Source of the DNA: Phytoseiulus persimilis
Lineage: Eukaryota; Arthropoda; Arachnida; Mesostigmata; Phytoseiidae
Assembly (NCBI GenBank): GCA_037576195.1
Contig: CM075104.1
Coordinates: 1,742,775 to 1,806,774 of the forward strand
Direction: 5' to 3'
DNA: 64,000 nt
Positions 20,870 through 33,849 of this stretch are shown one piece after another; within the stretch, counting starts at the first letter, position 1; each line of letters starts with the position of its first letter. Below the pieces are notes generated by a model. The model was not told the origin of the DNA and made no database searches. It saw only the letters and a list, made by a program, of their open reading frames with translations. Both the position numbers and the translations under genes were made by a program.

Positions 20870-21580
20870 TTTGACGTGAAAACGCTTTTATCGAATGCCT
20901 CCAGGGGCCAATCTGGGCCTGCATTATCATTTAAGAGACGAAAAACCGTCCGCTCTCGAAGTCGTACAACTTCGATTCAGGTGAAGATAGAGGGCTTCCG
21001 TGAATCTCAAAACCTTGCAAAACGGTGAAGTGTTAGATTTTGGTGTCGCTCTGACGAGCGTAATTGACTCTGGAGCATTCATTTGTCAATCTGGAAAATT
21101 GGCGAGAGTGTTTGCGTTACGACGAACTGCATTTCGGTGATTGAGACGGAAATTTCGAATACGAGGGGTGAAATGAACTATTGGCTGCAAATTTCTATGT
21201 AGCTCGAAATCTCGAGCTGAGATGACACGTATCAGAAAACAGAACAGAACAAGTGAAGAAGAAACAATCAGGGATCGCGGGACCCCGGAGCAAAATGTTG
21301 ACGGTGAGAAGTCGGTATTCAAACAACGAGGTTCATGGTTCTGTGCCAGCGAATCGTCTCGCTCTACTTCATGAGTGTGAAGAGCCGCGGATAGTTACTC
21401 AGCGAGTGTGGGGTCGAAGTCCAACCAATACAGGCCGCTTTGTACGGCGGCGAGATACACTCAGCGTTTGAAAGGAGTCGATTTTGTCCGAGAACCTTCA
21501 ACCTGTCGAGGTTCTATCAGGTGAGCGCGCAGAAAAAGATCTCCTACCGGAAACAAACTGCTTCCGTACCCGGGGTTACA
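20870..21580 (+). repeat. Long dispersed repeat beside satellite E, copy 1
   Basis: About 700 bp homologous, in opposite orientation, to 34505-35350. Shared landmarks in order: ACGTGAAAACG, AAGTCGTACAACTTC, CAAAACGGTGAAGTGTTAGA, TGGAAAATTGGCGAGAGT, GAAATTTCGAATACGAGG, GATCGCGGGACCCCGGAGCA, ACGAGGTTCATGGTTCTGTG. A short plus frame (21253-21471) translates similarly in both copies, but both copies carry disruptions, so a protein is unlikely. It is probably part of a transposon whose other parts I cannot identify. Confidence 0.6.
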
Positions 21581-21659
21581 TCCTTACTATATATAATCGG
21601 CTCAGCCTGTCCGTTTGTCAGTTTGTCAGTCAGTTTGTCCGCACTTTTTCTTGAAGACA

Positions 21660-24615
21660 TGAAGGTGATTCCGGAACCAATCTGACCATACTTTTCAAAA
21701 CGTGGATGGATGGTTCCGGAAGCAATCTGACCATACTTTTCAAAGTGTGGAGGGGTGATTCCGGAACCAATCTGACCATACTTTTCAAAACGTGGAGGGG
21801 TGATTCCGGGACCAATCTGAGCATTACTTTCCAACTCTGGAGGGGTGATTCCGGGACCAATCTGGCCATTACTTTCCAACTCTGGAGGAGTGATTCCGGG
21901 AACAATCTGAGCATTACTTTCCATCTCTGGAGGAGTGATTCCGTGACCAATCTGAGCATTACTTTCCAACTCTGGAGGAGTGATTCCGAGACCAATCTGA
22001 CCATTACTTTCCAACTCTGGAGGGATGATTCCGAGACCAATCTGACCATTACTTTCCAACTCTGGAGGGGTGATTCCGGGACCAATCTGAGCATCACTTT
22101 CCAACTCTGGAGGGGTGATTCCGGGACCAATCTGAGCATCACTTTCCAACTCTGGAGGGGTGATTCCGGGACCAATCTGGGCATTACTTCCCGAGCCTGG
22201 AGAAGTGATTCCGGGACCAATCTGAGCATCACTTTCCAACTCTGGAGGGGTGATTCCGGGACCAATCTGGCCATTACTTTCCAACTCTGGAGAAGTGATT
22301 CCGGGACCAATCTGAGCATTACTTTCTATTTCTGGAGGGGTGATTCCGGGACCAATCTGAGCATTACGTTCCAACTCCGGAGGAGTGATTCCGAGACCAA
22401 TCTGACCATTACTTTCCAACTCTGGAGGGATGATTCCGAGACCAATCTGACCATTACTTTCCAACTCTGGAGGGGTGATTCCGGGACCAATCTGACCATT
22501 ACTTTCCAACTCTGGAGGGGTGATTTCCGGGACCAATCTGAGCATTACTTTCCAACTCTGGAGGGGTGATTCCGGGACCTATCTGAGCATTACTTTCCAA
22601 GTCTGGAGGGGTGATTCCGGGACCAATCTGAGCATCACTTTCCAACTCTGGCGGGGTGATTCCGGGACCAATCTGGCCATTACTTTCCAACTCTGGAGGG
22701 GTGATTCCGAGACCTATCGGACCATTACTTTCCTAGTCTGGAGGGGTGATTCCGAGACCAATCTGAGCATTACTTTCCAACTCTGGAGGGGTGATTCCGG
22801 GACCAATCTGGCCATTACTTTCCAACTCTGGAGGAGTGATTCCGGGAACAATCTGAGCATTACTTTCCATCTCTGGAGGAGTGATTCCGAGACCAATCTG
22901 AGCATTACTTTCCAACTCTGGAGGAGTGATTCCGAGACCAATCTGACCATTACTTTCCAACTCTGGAGGGATGATTCCGAGACCAATCTGACCATTACTT
23001 TCCAACTCTGGAGGGGTGATTCCGGGACCAATCTGACCATAACTTTCCAACTCTGGAGGGGTGATTCCGGGACCAATCTGAGCATCACTTTCCAACTCTG
23101 GCGGGGTGATTCCGGGACCAATCTGGCCATTACTTTGCAACCCTGGAGGAGTGATTCAGGGACCAATCTGAGCATTACTTTCCAACTCTGGAGGGGTGAT
23201 TCCGGGACCAATCTGAGCATTACGTTCCAACTCTGGAGGGGTGATTCCGAGACCAATCTGGCCATTACTTTCCAACTCTGGAGAAGTGATTCCGGGACAA
23301 ATCTGAGCATCACTTTCCAACTCTGGAGGGGTGATTCCGGGACCAATCTGAGCATCACTTTCCAACTCTGGAGGGGTGATTCCGGGACCAATATGGGCAT
23401 TACTTCCCAAGCCTGGAGGAGTAAAACCGGGACCTATCTGACCATTACTTTCCGAGTCTGGAGGGGTGATTCCGGTACCAATCTGAGCAGTACTTTCCAA
23501 CTCTGGCGGGGTGATTCCGGGACCAATCTGGCCATTACTTTCCAACTCTGGAGAAGTGATTCCGGGACCAATCTGAGCATTACTTTCTATTTCTGGAGGG
23601 GTGATTCCGGGACCAATCTGAGCATTACGTTCCAACTCCGGAGGAGTGATTCCGAGACCAATCTGACCATTACTTTCCAACTCTGGAGGGATGATTCCGA
23701 GACCAATCTGACCATTACTTTCCAACTCTGGAGGGGTGATTCCGGGACCAATCTGACCATTACTTTCCAACTCTGGAGGGGTGATTCCGGGACCAATCTG
23801 AGCATTACTTTCCAACTCTGGAGGGGTGATTCGGGACCTATCTGAGCATTACTTTCCAAGCCTGGAGGGGTGATTCCGGGACCAATCTGAGCATCACTTT
23901 CCAACTCTGGCGGGGTGATTCCGGGACCAATCTGGCCATTACTTTCCAACTCTGGAGGGGTGATTCCGAGACCTATCGGACGATACTTTCCTAGTCTGGA
24001 GGGGTGATTCCGAGACCAATCTGAGCATACTTTCCAACTCTGGCGGGGTGATTCCGGGACCAATCTGGCCATTGCTTTCCAAACTCTGGAGGAGTGATTC
24101 AGGGATCAATCTGAGCATTACTTTCCAACTCTGGAGGGGTGATTCCGGGACCAATCTGAGCATTACGTTCCAACTCTGGAGGGGTGATTCCGAGACCAAT
24201 CTGAGCATTACTTTCCAACTCTGGCGGGGTGATTCCGGGACCAATCTGGCCATTACTTTCCAACTCTGGAGAAGTGATTCCGGGACCAATCTGAGCATTA
24301 CTTTCCAACTCTGGAGGGGTGATTCCGGGACCAATCTGAGCAATACTGTCCAACTCTGAGGGGTGATTCCGGGACCAATCTGGCCATTACTTTCCAACTC
24401 TGGAGGAGTGATTTCGGGACCAATCTGAGCATTACTTTCCAACTCTGGAGGGGTGATTCCGGGACCAATCTGAGCATTACGTTCCAACTCCGGAGGGGTG
24501 ATTCCGAGACCTATCCGACCATTACTTTCCAAGTATGGAGGGGTGATTCCTAGACCAATCTGAGCATACTTCTCCGAATCTGGAGGGGTGATCACGAGAC
24601 CAATTTAACCATACT
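21660..24615 (-). repeat. 45-bp satellite array E with higher-order structure
   Basis: The largest array, about 65 units over 2.95 kb, minus orientation. The inverted boundary motif TACTATATATAATCGGCT lies at 21584-21601. Marker variants recur at long spacing: GGGAACAATCTGAGC at 21898 and 22844 (946 bp, 21 units plus one inserted base) and TTTCTATTTCTGGAGG at 22323 and 23584 (1261 bp, 28 units plus one). Blocks of units have therefore been duplicated together. Single-base slips near 22523, 23832 and 24355 break the long open frames, which argues against translation. Confidence 0.92.
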
Positions 24616-25779
24616 TTTCAAAACCATGATGCTGACCCAGTGAAGGAGGTGAGAAGTGCTTCGATGCCACGGAACGCCGTCCCATCGCGCACAGCGCGGC
24701 CGACTGGTTTTTAATAAACTCAGAATGCCGGGAAAGATACCTAAATCTCCAAGACGGCCCGTTCGCAGCTCCGTGTAGTTGTCTTGCGACCGCCAACCTT
24801 TGTGCGATACCCCCGAAGCTATACGGCAACCAGTAGCAGAGCTCACGAAAAAACGTGCGTTCTCCACGAAGGTCAGAAGCGAACTGGTTTCAAAGTACCT
24901 GAGGTGTAGTTCCCAACACTCGATGAGATCTTTTTCAAGTTTAAAGCAGCTTGCTCATCACCAAATTGCAACCTGCTTCCTTTCATACTATACCTCCATT
25001 ACAACAAAGTCTCATGTAATTCACACAAGGGACTTCTATCTTGCCTCTCTGTTTTGCCTATCTGTCTGTCTTTCTATCTGTCTTCTTAGGAGAAATGTTA
25101 TTTTTCTACGTAGAATATAATTCCTGTAACCGCTGATAGATGGATTTTGCCAATGAACCGCCCATCCCTGTTTCCTAGACCCCGGGCACACTTTCGCTGC
25201 AATTTCTTTCGCTTTATTTTCATGGAGATCATTTGTGACGGCATGGCGCTCCTGCCCATGTTGAAGGCCTATCCAAGCTTCATACGTGCCCGCAGGCGAA
25301 ACAATCCAAGGCAGGTCCACCTGCCCAAAACTGATGTGTTTTTTTTCTTCATGCTCGGGACCCTCCACAAATCCCACGCAGAGTTTTCCAAACGCCGTGT
25401 AGGCCGACTTGGAGCGAAGCTACGGTTATTGCTGTGAAATGGTGAGTTTCGTGAACGCGCTACCTGGATCTCCTTCAAGCGGATCTTGGCGGCTTGGCGC
25501 AGACCAATCCACAAACAATCCGCAGGAGACTGGACACGTCACACCGAGAGTAAATCAGGCAAGGCAAAATCATCGAATTTTTCCAAATAACCCTGAAGAT
25601 ATTCCAGATCGAAGTTTCCAACACTTTGGTTCGGGAAAGACAGGTTTTGGTTCGGCCTGGGGAGGTTTCCTGCGCGGAAGGGACCTGCGGCTCCTACGGA
25701 GGGCCCAGCGGGTAGAGTGGGCAGGCGGGAGTTCACCCAACCCCACAGCCCACGAGCCAGGCCAGAGGAATTTGAATAG
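24616..25779. other. No gene recognised
   Basis: No family recognised. A TCTGTCTGTCTTTC-type pyrimidine stretch lies at 25057-25086. A minus-strand counterpart is unremarkable. The sequence turns G-rich on the plus strand after 25600, heralding the LINE. Confidence 0.35.
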
Positions 25780-25999
25780 GTTGGATAAGAGGAGGGTATG
25801 GCGGAATCCAAGGTGTCCACGACCGAGCCAGGTATGGAAATTGGAGAGAGCCTCAACGATACGCTGCTGGGTCGCGCGGTGGAGCGGCGGGATTAGGGGA
25901 TGCTGGCTCCACAGAAGCCGTTTGCTAAGGGGGGGGGGGGGGGGGTGGCCCACTCGCCGATGAAGACGGCTGATCTTTTAGGGGATGAAAGGGTCTGGG

Positions 26000-27944
26000 G
26001 AACGATGGCGAGCCTGAAGTGAGGGCCGCGGTGTCGAGAGAAAAAGGGGACCCGATGGCGTCATTACCCCAGAGAAGGACACGCCTAGGAGAAAAACGGG
26101 GGCGGAGGGAACAATCGGTCAGAAAGGCGAAACGAGCCAGGGGTCTATGAGACAGGGTGGGAAATCGAGGCAAGATAATGAGGCTGCCCAGAAAACGGCG
26201 AGCCAGGGGGCTGGACAGTTGAGGGGCAGCGACGATGCCCAGCTGGAGCACGAGATGGACCCTCATGAGGAGATACATGGAGAAACTCACGAGGCTGAGC
26301 AGTGCCCAGAATACTAAAGTGGAGCTTAAAGACCTGGGTAAGGTCATGCCCTCACTTTACGGTAGGCTAGAAGCCAGTTTCAGGGAGGGTCTGGAGGGGC
26401 GAAGAATGAGGGAGCTGCGGATGCGATTCGGGCGAAGTCCGGGAGAGAGGAGGGGAAAATATGTTGCGATTGCGGGGAAAAGAGGAGCAGCGACGCGGCG
26501 AAAAGCAGGGAGGACGAGGCGAGGGAGTTTGAGGGGAAGGTCTCAACGGCGGTGACGCCAGAGGCCCGGCTGGGTCTCCTAGACCTTGAATGGCCTGAGG
26601 AGTGCTTCCAGCACGTGAGGCGAACTCCGGAGGAAAATTGGGCGAAGAAAAACATCAAAATGGTCATCTTCGGGGAGGGGGAAAAGTTGGAGGGGGGAAT
26701 CTGGAGGGAGATCCGAGCACAGTTTCCCAAGGTGGAGGATTTAAGCGGACTCGCTGCGGGAAGTGTCGCGGTCCTGAGGAGTTATGACGTAATGGAGGTT
26801 GTCGGAGAAGCAGGGTCCAATCGGCCAGGGGGCACCAGAGTGCTCGTTGCCGGGATACTCAAGCAGGGGCAATTTGCTGGAGCGGAGACCCTAGGAATGC
26901 TGGAAAGGGCGCTGCTGGAAGGGCGCTGGGGAAGATCCTGGAGGTGGCGGGCGAAAAAAAGCGGAGAGTGAGCAACCACCTCCGGGACGTCTTTGTAGAC
27001 CACTTCCGGGTTTGGAAGGTCGTATCGAAACCAGCGGCTGCTGAGAGCTCTTGAAGTAGCATATAGGGCCGCAGGGAAGATCCATGGGGTGTCTGGGGCG
27101 CGCTGGGAGTTTGCTCGAAGGCTGGAGCAACCCTCTCGAGGCCGACGACAGGGAGCGAGCGCTCCCAGAGAGCGACGATAAGAGTAAAGGTTGGAGAAGG
27201 CCGAACCTTCGGGGAGGCTCTGCAGGGGCTCAGAGAGCATTGGGAGCCGGATGCGATGGACTTGAAGATGCGAGGGGTACCGACGAGGGATGGGGAGGGA
27301 AATCTGATCATGAGACTAGACGAGGCGAGGGCCGGGGCGGGCTGCTAGCTTCGCGAAGATGCTCAGAGAGAAGGCGAACCTGGAGGCCGACGTGAGAGTT
27401 GGAAGGAGTGGGCAGACGGTGGCTCTCTGGGGATTCGACCCACTAGTCCCCGCGGAGGAGAAAGAGCTCTCCGGAGCCTCCTGCAGGTGCCGAACGCGGC
27501 TGAGGTCAAGGTGATGAACCCCGTCTCGTCAGGGCAGAAGTCTGGAGAGCCTTGGTAACGCTACCGGTGGAGCATGCGGAGGCACTGCTGCGCCACAGGA
27601 CGATCCGGCTGGGGAATCGCTGGTGCAGGCCCGAGCTTTGGGTAAATGTGCTCGCGTGCTTCAGGTGCCACGTACCAGGCCACAGGGCAAGGGATTGCAA
27701 GGCTGGGGGCGGGGATGGGAAACTGTGCTACAGATGCGGGGGCTTGGAGCGTATTGCGAAAGACTGTAAGGGCACCGCAAGGTGCTATGTCTGCAATATC
27801 GATGGTCATCGGGCCGACAGTAACGCTTGTCCAGCTCGGTTAAAGAAGTTGAGGGAGGTCATTGGGTCGGGAAAACAGGGTAAAGGCGGTGACCCGAAGG
27901 CGGCCGACGAGTGGATCACGGTGGGCAGGCGCCAGAGGAAATGA
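26000..27944 (+). pseudogene. LINE ORF1, nucleic-acid-binding, frameshifted
   Basis: ORF1 of the R1-like LINE, which would coat element RNA. The middle part at 26552-26971 is a readable 139-residue piece. The C-terminal part at 27640-27944 has three zinc knuckles in tandem, CFRCHVPGHRARDC, CYRCGGLERIAKDC (His lost) and CYVCNIDGHRADSNAC, the usual R1/I-type arrangement, and ends at TGA before the endonuclease. Between 26970 and 27500 the frame changes several times. The N-terminal half is only tentatively part of it. Confidence 0.7.
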
Positions 27945-27957
27945 TGGCCGAGGTATG

Positions 27958-30900
27958 CGCGTGATTCAGGTGAACCTAAATCGGTGTCGAGGGGCACATG
28001 ACATGCTAGAGAGGGTATGCCATGAGACAGGGGTGAGCATTGCTTTGACGTCAGAGCCGAACCATGCCTCCGTCAGGGGCAGGGCAGACAGACTGGTTCA
28101 CCGACGTACCGTTTGACGCTGCGGGGTGGATCAAGGGGTCACTCAAGCTGAGAGGGAGGGGTCAGGGCAAGGGGTTCATATGGATCGACGTGGAGGCGGT
28201 GGGAGTCTTTTTCTCCTGTTACATCTCGCCGAATGTGGGGCGGGAGGCCTTCGCGGAGTTCTTGCAGGACCTGGGCGACAGTATTGAGGCCAAGAGGGCG
28301 GCTAAGGTTATTGTCACGGGGGACTTCAACGCCAAAAGTGTTGTATGGGGGAACCGGATGACCGACGAGAGAGGGAGGGTTCGTGAGGATTGGGCTGCGT
28401 CGCGCGATCTGACCTTGGTGAACGATGGGAGGGTCCCGACATTCTCAGGGCGAGGGGGCAGTCATTCATTGACTTGACCATGGTGAACTCGAGGGCGCAG
28501 GGGAGCATTTCGGCATGGGGGGTCTTGACGGACCAGGAGTCGCTCAGCGACCACAGATATATCGCCTTCAGAGTAAAGGCGAGGCTGGCACAGCGCATGA
28601 TAAGCGGGGAGGGAGGTGGGATCCAAAGAGGCTGGACTTCACCAAAATGAGGAAGTACATCGACGAGAGATGCAGGGGCAAAAGGGGAGAGGATATTAGC
28701 GCTGAGGGACTGGAGGGCATTACGGAGGAGGCATGTAGGAAGGGAGGTCCGAAAAGCAGATACATGGGAGGGAAGCAGCCGAACTACTGGTGGAACGAGG
28801 AAGTGGCTGCCTTGCGCCGACAGTGCATTCAACTACAGAGAACCGCCAGCAGGACGGCGAGCTGGGTCGGACGCTCCGACAGGGGGGAAGAGGGAAGGGC
28901 TACGCACGCGGCGCACATTGCAGTGTATAGGGAGGCTAGGGCGAAACTTAGGGCGGAGATCAAGAAGAGCAAGGATAGAGCTTGGCGGGAACTGATTCGG
29001 GAAGTGCAGAGGGACGTGTGGGGGAAAGCCATATAAGGTGGTCATGGGGAATTCAAGAAGAAGGCACCGGAGCTAGCACAGGACAAACTGTGGGAAACAA
29101 TCCAGGGTCTTTTCCCGGAGCGCCCCGAGAGGAGGAACTGTACGAATGGGAGGAATGAGGGGAGAGAGAGAGAGCAAGAAGAGCTGGCTCACGAGATAAC
29201 TCTCGAGGAGGTAATTCGGGCCGCTGACGGACTTGCAGACGGCAAAGCGCCAGGACCGGACGGAGTTCCTGCGGAGGTGGTCAAACTCCTGGCCAAAAGA
29301 TGGCCAAAAATGGTGAAGGAAATGTTCGATGAACTGCTGAGGAGAGGGGTTTTCCCGGGGCCTTGGAAGCGGGCAAAGCTCGTTCTATATACCGAAAGTG
29401 GGTGGGGGGCACAGGCCAATCTGTCTGCTGAATACGATGGGGAAACTTTTTGAGAAGGTGATTGCGGGAAGGATTCAAGGGGAGATTGAGGAGCTGGGAG
29501 CATTGTCGGGGATGCAGTATGGTTTCAGGAGGGGGCAATCCACAGTCGACGCGACGCAGTGGGGTGGGGTGCTCAAGAGGGCAGAGCAAGAGAGGAGCAA
29601 GAGCTCGAGGAAAAGAGGGTTTCTTCTAATGGTTCTGCTGGACGTGAAAAACGCCTTCAATTCGTTAGAGTGGGGGGAGATTCTGCAAGCCTTGAGAGAG
29701 AGAGAGTTTTTCGGGGTATTTGCAGACGATTATATCAGCATACTAATGGTGGGAAATAGCTACGGAGGGAGGGGCTTACAAAGTCACGGCGGGGGTACCG
29801 CAGGGTTCCATTCTGGGCCCAACTCTGTGGAATCTTGCTTACGATGGTGTTCTGAGAATTGATCTGCCGAGGGGAGCTGAACTGTTAGCGTACGCTGACG
29901 ACCTAGCACTGACTGTGACGGCGAAAACGGAAGGGAGGTAGAGAGGGTGGGGAATTTGGCCTTGAGGAAAAATCCATGAGTGGATGGGGGAAATCAAACT
30001 GCTGGCACCGCAAAAAAAACAGAAGCATTGTATCTTATCGGGAGGAAAAGGGCCAAGGGAATCAGGCTGAGCTTAGGCGGGATAGACATCAAGCTAGTAG
30101 AAAGGGTGAAATATCTAGGGGTTGTGCTGGATCGCGCGCTCACGGGAGGGGGAGCATGTGAAATATGTGGCGGCGAGGGCGAGGGAGACGGCACGCAGCT
30201 GGGCATGCTGATGCCGAGGGTCGGCGGGGCTGGGGGGGTGCAGCGACGGCTGCTGGCGTCAGTTGCGGAATCAGCGGCAATGTACGCGGCCCCGGCTTGG
30301 GCCCACCTGGCGCTCGGGACCCAGGGCAGGCGGAAGGCCGTCCGAGCGGCGCAGAGGACGCTGGCGCTCCGTGCGAGCCGAGCGTATAGCACGGTTTCGA
30401 CGGAGGCTGCCCTTGTCCTCGCCAAGATGGTGCCGTGGGACCTCCTGGCGTTAGAGAGAACCAGGTGCTGGGGGCAGGAAGGGGAGGGACGGGAAACAGC
30501 CAGGGACGATACCATCAGACAATGGCAGAGGGAGTGGGATGCGGGACTGGTCGGGGACTCGAAGGGCAAATGGACGAGGGAATTAATCAGGGATCTCAAG
30601 GGGTGGATGGGCTGCGAGTTCGGGGATTTGAACTACGGGATGACCCAGTGCTGACGGGGCATGGGCAGTTCCAGACATTCATGGTGAAAATAGGGAAAAC
30701 GGACTTTGATGTCTGCGTCCTGTGCACGTCCGGTGAGTCCGACGGGGTGGAGCACACCGTTTTGCACTGCGACGCCCTTGGAGACATCAGACGGGAGGGA
30801 ATTTCAAGGTTTTCAGGGGACTGGTGTGAGGGAGATGGTGGAGTTCGGGCTGAGGGGGAGGGAGGAGTGGAAGGCTGTCGCAGGGTACTTGGAAAGGATA

Positions 30901-31085
30901 ATGATGGGGAAAACAGCGAGGGAGGAAGCAAGGAGGTCGCGGCTTGTCGCGAACTCCGGGACACGTCAGAGGGCAGAAGCGGGGGAAGGAGCCCGCTCGC
31001 AAGAGAGGGCCTCTGAGCCCGCGAGAGAGCTGACGGTCTCTCACGAGACAAGTGGAGCAATGGGGATTGGCTTTCTTCGGACGAG
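27958..31085 (+). pseudogene. LINE ORF2: APE endonuclease, RT, zinc motif
   Basis: Replication protein of an R1-clade-like LINE. Landmarks: RVIQVNLNRCRGAHDML (27958), TGDFNAKSVVWGN (28316) and a GRGGSHSL/FIDLTMVN junction with a frame change at about 28470, giving the APE-type endonuclease; YWWNEEVAALRRQC (28788) of the linker; RT with ITLEEVIRAADGLADGKAPG (29195), GFRRGQSTVDA (29522), VLLDVKNAFNSLEW (29630) and YADDLAL at 29891; a C-terminal CVLC...H...HC zinc motif near 30718-30768. Frame changes at about 28110, 28470, 29390, 29750 and 29940 make it a pseudogene. Confidence 0.85.
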
Positions 31086-31396
31086 TGAGAATAGCGATTA
31101 GAGGGACACTGGCAGCTAGACACCAGCACAAAACGGACAATGGCAGAGACGTTCACTGCAAACCACGGCACACGACAACGGTACACGTTCACCACATACA
31201 ACACCACTCAAACACGCACATAGCTTGCCAGCAGTAGAGGAACGGGAGGAGTGAAGGGGAGAGAGACGACTCCCGCTCTCATGAGTTCGAAGTAATGCTA
31301 ACCCAGTTCCGTCCGTGAGAGCGGCACCTCCGCCCGAAAGATTCGGAGCAAGTCTCTCCTCCGGTTGACGCGAATGTCCAGAGCAGACAGTGCTCT

Positions 31397-32330
31397 GTGA
31401 GCCATTCCCCGAAATGCCATGTTCATTCACAATCAACCCAAGATATTTCACGGATGGGGCGTTCAAGTGAAAATTTGCGAACCGCAGGCCAATACCCCAG
31501 CTCCGCAACCGAGCGGGCTGCTGCCATCAGAGTGGCTCGAGTGAATCGGACTGTTTCGACAGCCACGCTTCAGGTGCTCTCTCGATCTCTCCCATACGAT
31601 CTGAGAGTGAGGGAGCTCACAGCTCGGTACAACTACACTGAATGGACGCGTCGGTCGGATGACCACATCGATGACCCGGAACCGGAGCTTGCCTCCCGTG
31701 ACCAGCTAATATCGGAATGGCAGGCCAAGTGGGAATCTATCACGGAGGGGAGCACGGGTTTCTGGACCAAATCACTCATCCCGAGTATTTCGGCCTGGCT
31801 CGAGGTCTCCCACGGAAACACCAGCTAGCCGTTGGCCGAATTCCTCTCGGGCCATGGCCGTTCACGACTTTCCTGCACAGAATCGGCAAAGTCCCCTTCT
31901 CCTCATGCTTGCTCTGCTCCACGCACACTCCCGAGCTCGCTCTGGCTGACAGCCCTGCACACACGTACGACGAGTGTCCAGCCCACTCTGATCTTGGCCT
32001 CCTGCTTCCCCTCTCCTCCTCCGAGATCGCTGCTCAACTGCTGGTTGGCCGCGAGCCATGGAGTGCGGTATTGAAATTCACATCAGCAGTAACGCTCCGC
32101 AAGGACCGCGCGATCGCGGCATTCCTCTCTTCTCACCAGCAGCTCTCGATGGTATCTCCAATGAGCTAAGTCGACCCTAGGACGCCCGACGTATTACGTT
32201 ACGACGCCAGTTCCGGGCGCCCACATCGTTCGCGATACTGAGGAGGTGTTTTAGTCGGTATTATGGAGCTTCTCTCCATTGAGTCCGACACTCCTGGGCT
32301 ATCTTCCCAGGGTTAGTGCGTAAATGCATT
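31397..32330 (+). pseudogene. Second R1/jockey-like LINE, 3' fragment
   Basis: A C-terminal LINE piece: AAIRVARVNRTVSTATLQVL (31518) matches the post-RT region of R1/I-type proteins; after a frame change near 31800 comes PFTTFLHRIGKVPFSSCLLC with a downstream H and C (zinc motif), ending at the TAA at 32167-32169. The following 160 bp with GTCCGACACTCCTGGGCTAT reads like a structured 3' untranslated region. It lies directly downstream of the first LINE but is less G-rich, so it is a different element. Confidence 0.6.
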
Positions 32331-32439
32331 TCACCTTCCTCGGTGCGGGCGCGGTTTCCTGACCGAGAACGGTTCTACCAGAAAATGCCGCGATGAGTAT
32401 TGATCGTTGTCAGGGGGCTGCTGGGCGGTTAAAACAGCA

Positions 32440-33330
32440 GCTGCAAGTATGTTATCCGACAGGTCTACTTGCACGGAACACTTGTTGCCCGTGGATTTCG
32501 TCATGATGATCCCCATGTTTGGAATCGGGTAGTCGACATCTTCGAGCGCGTCTATGAATGTTGTATTTTTATTTTCACTCAGTTCGAGTAACACGGAGAA
32601 CGAATAAATAAATAAGTAAATATCGGTGAGAGTCAGTCTAGATTCGGGAAAGAAATCTCAACGAACTGACATAGAACATTCAAGTCCATGGTAGATATCA
32701 CAGAAAAGTCCACATTTTACACACATGCATTTGGGTGTAGGTTCGTGAAAGGAGCTATTCGAGCAAAGCTTAAAATTAAAACTGTGAACCGAGAATCGGG
32801 TCACTGTCTGGCGGTTCTCTCGGGCCGGGCGGAGCTTCCAAGTGTCGTCCAACATCGCCACTGAGTTGAAGAATACGAATTCTATGAATGTATGAATGCA
32901 TGTGCATGAATGTAGAGAAATCTGCATCCCGCGGATTCGAGGGGGGAGGGGGCGTGATCGCCCACTCAGAGATTTCCACTCGACGAAGCGTGCGTTTACC
33001 ACCAAGCGTTCCAACTCTGACTCGGCGGCTTCCTGAAGTGGGATAGCGAGCGGCCTCGTCGGGAGATGCGTGGGTGTGGTACCGGCTTTCATATAGGAAG
33101 GCTGATTTCAACTCTCGAACAGGTCCCAAAACCTTCTTTGAATAACTCGGGGTACGCAGTCTTCAGAGCTGCCACTGATTCTACCACGGCAGAAACCCCG
33201 CGATCTCCTCGACCGGAAATACCGAAATCAGCCCCACAGCATAGGATTACGTCTTCACCCAGCAAACTGACTTTGATGCAGAACAACCACCACGTCGACC
33301 ACCGAAACGACACCGAGTCTGAACTCAGCA
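32440..33330 (-). pseudogene. Mag-like Gypsy RT fragment, interrupted
   Basis: On the minus strand, TAYPELFKEGFGTCSRVEI (33120-33180) and HLPTRPLAIPLQEAAESELE (33000-33075) form the protein just before the Gypsy RT fingers. After an interruption of about 330 bp without similarity (32605-32935), DALEDVDYPIPNMG and KCSVQVDLSD (32450-32560) continue the RT. It is a dead remnant; the interruption may be another insertion. It is a different copy from the Gypsies at 5.8 and 13 kb. Confidence 0.7.
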
Positions 33331-33429
33331 GCGCGAAAACAACCCCGAAGCTTCAACGGCTTGCCTTCTACGCCCTCTTCACCAATGACGGACACATCCG
33401 CACCGTTGTTGAGCCGAAAACGCACAGGA

Positions 33430-33834
33430 ATGGTCAGGTCTATCCTGGAATCAGCCTGCAGGTTTGGAAAAGTATGGTCAGATTGGCCCTGGAATCAACT
33501 CCCAAACTCGGGGAAGTATGGTCTGATTGGTCCCGGAAGCATCCCTCCAGGTTTGGAGCAGTATGCTCAGATTGATCGCAGGATCACCCCTCCAGATTCG
33601 GAGAAGAATGGTCAAATTGGTCCCGGAATCAGTCCTCCAGATTCGGAGAGGTATGGTCAGATTGGTCCCGGAATCAGTCCTCCAGACTCGGAGAATTATG
33701 GTCAGATTGGTCCCGGAATCACCCCTCCAGGTTTGAAAAAGTTTGGTCAGATCGGCCCTGGAATCAACCCTCCAGATTTGCAGACGTATTGTCAGATTGG
33801 TCCTAGAATCACCCCTCTAGGTTCGGAGAAGTGC
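33430..33834 (+). repeat. 45-bp satellite array F, diverged
   Basis: About nine units with a variant consensus (GGTCAGATTGGTCCCGGAAT, CCTCCAGATTCGGAGA). It adjoins the Helentron helicase fragment that starts within about 20 bp. Confidence 0.85.
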
Positions 33835-33849
33835 CTGCTAGATACCATG

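Larger units (their letters stand above)
25780..31085 (+). mobile_element. R1-like LINE, full-length span but decayed
   Basis: A plus-strand, G-rich non-LTR element with ORF1 (zinc knuckles), an APE endonuclease, an RT with R1-type features, and a C-terminal zinc motif. The strong purine bias of the coding strand is unlike its surroundings. A G17 run at about 25930-25946 lies near the 5' side. The exact 5' end is not clear; the 3' end lies shortly after 31080. Confidence 0.75.

Noticed and set aside
21253-21471. Conserved-looking small protein in the 700-bp dispersed repeat
   Set aside because: Similarity between the two translations follows from DNA homology; frames end at different places and no start is shared.
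659-24615. CRISPR-like regularly spaced repeats
   Set aside because: Units are contiguous with no unique spacers, and the window is clearly eukaryotic.
26782-27311. Minus-strand Pro/Ser-rich frames opposite the R1-like LINE
   Set aside because: Mirror images of the purine-rich LINE coding strand.
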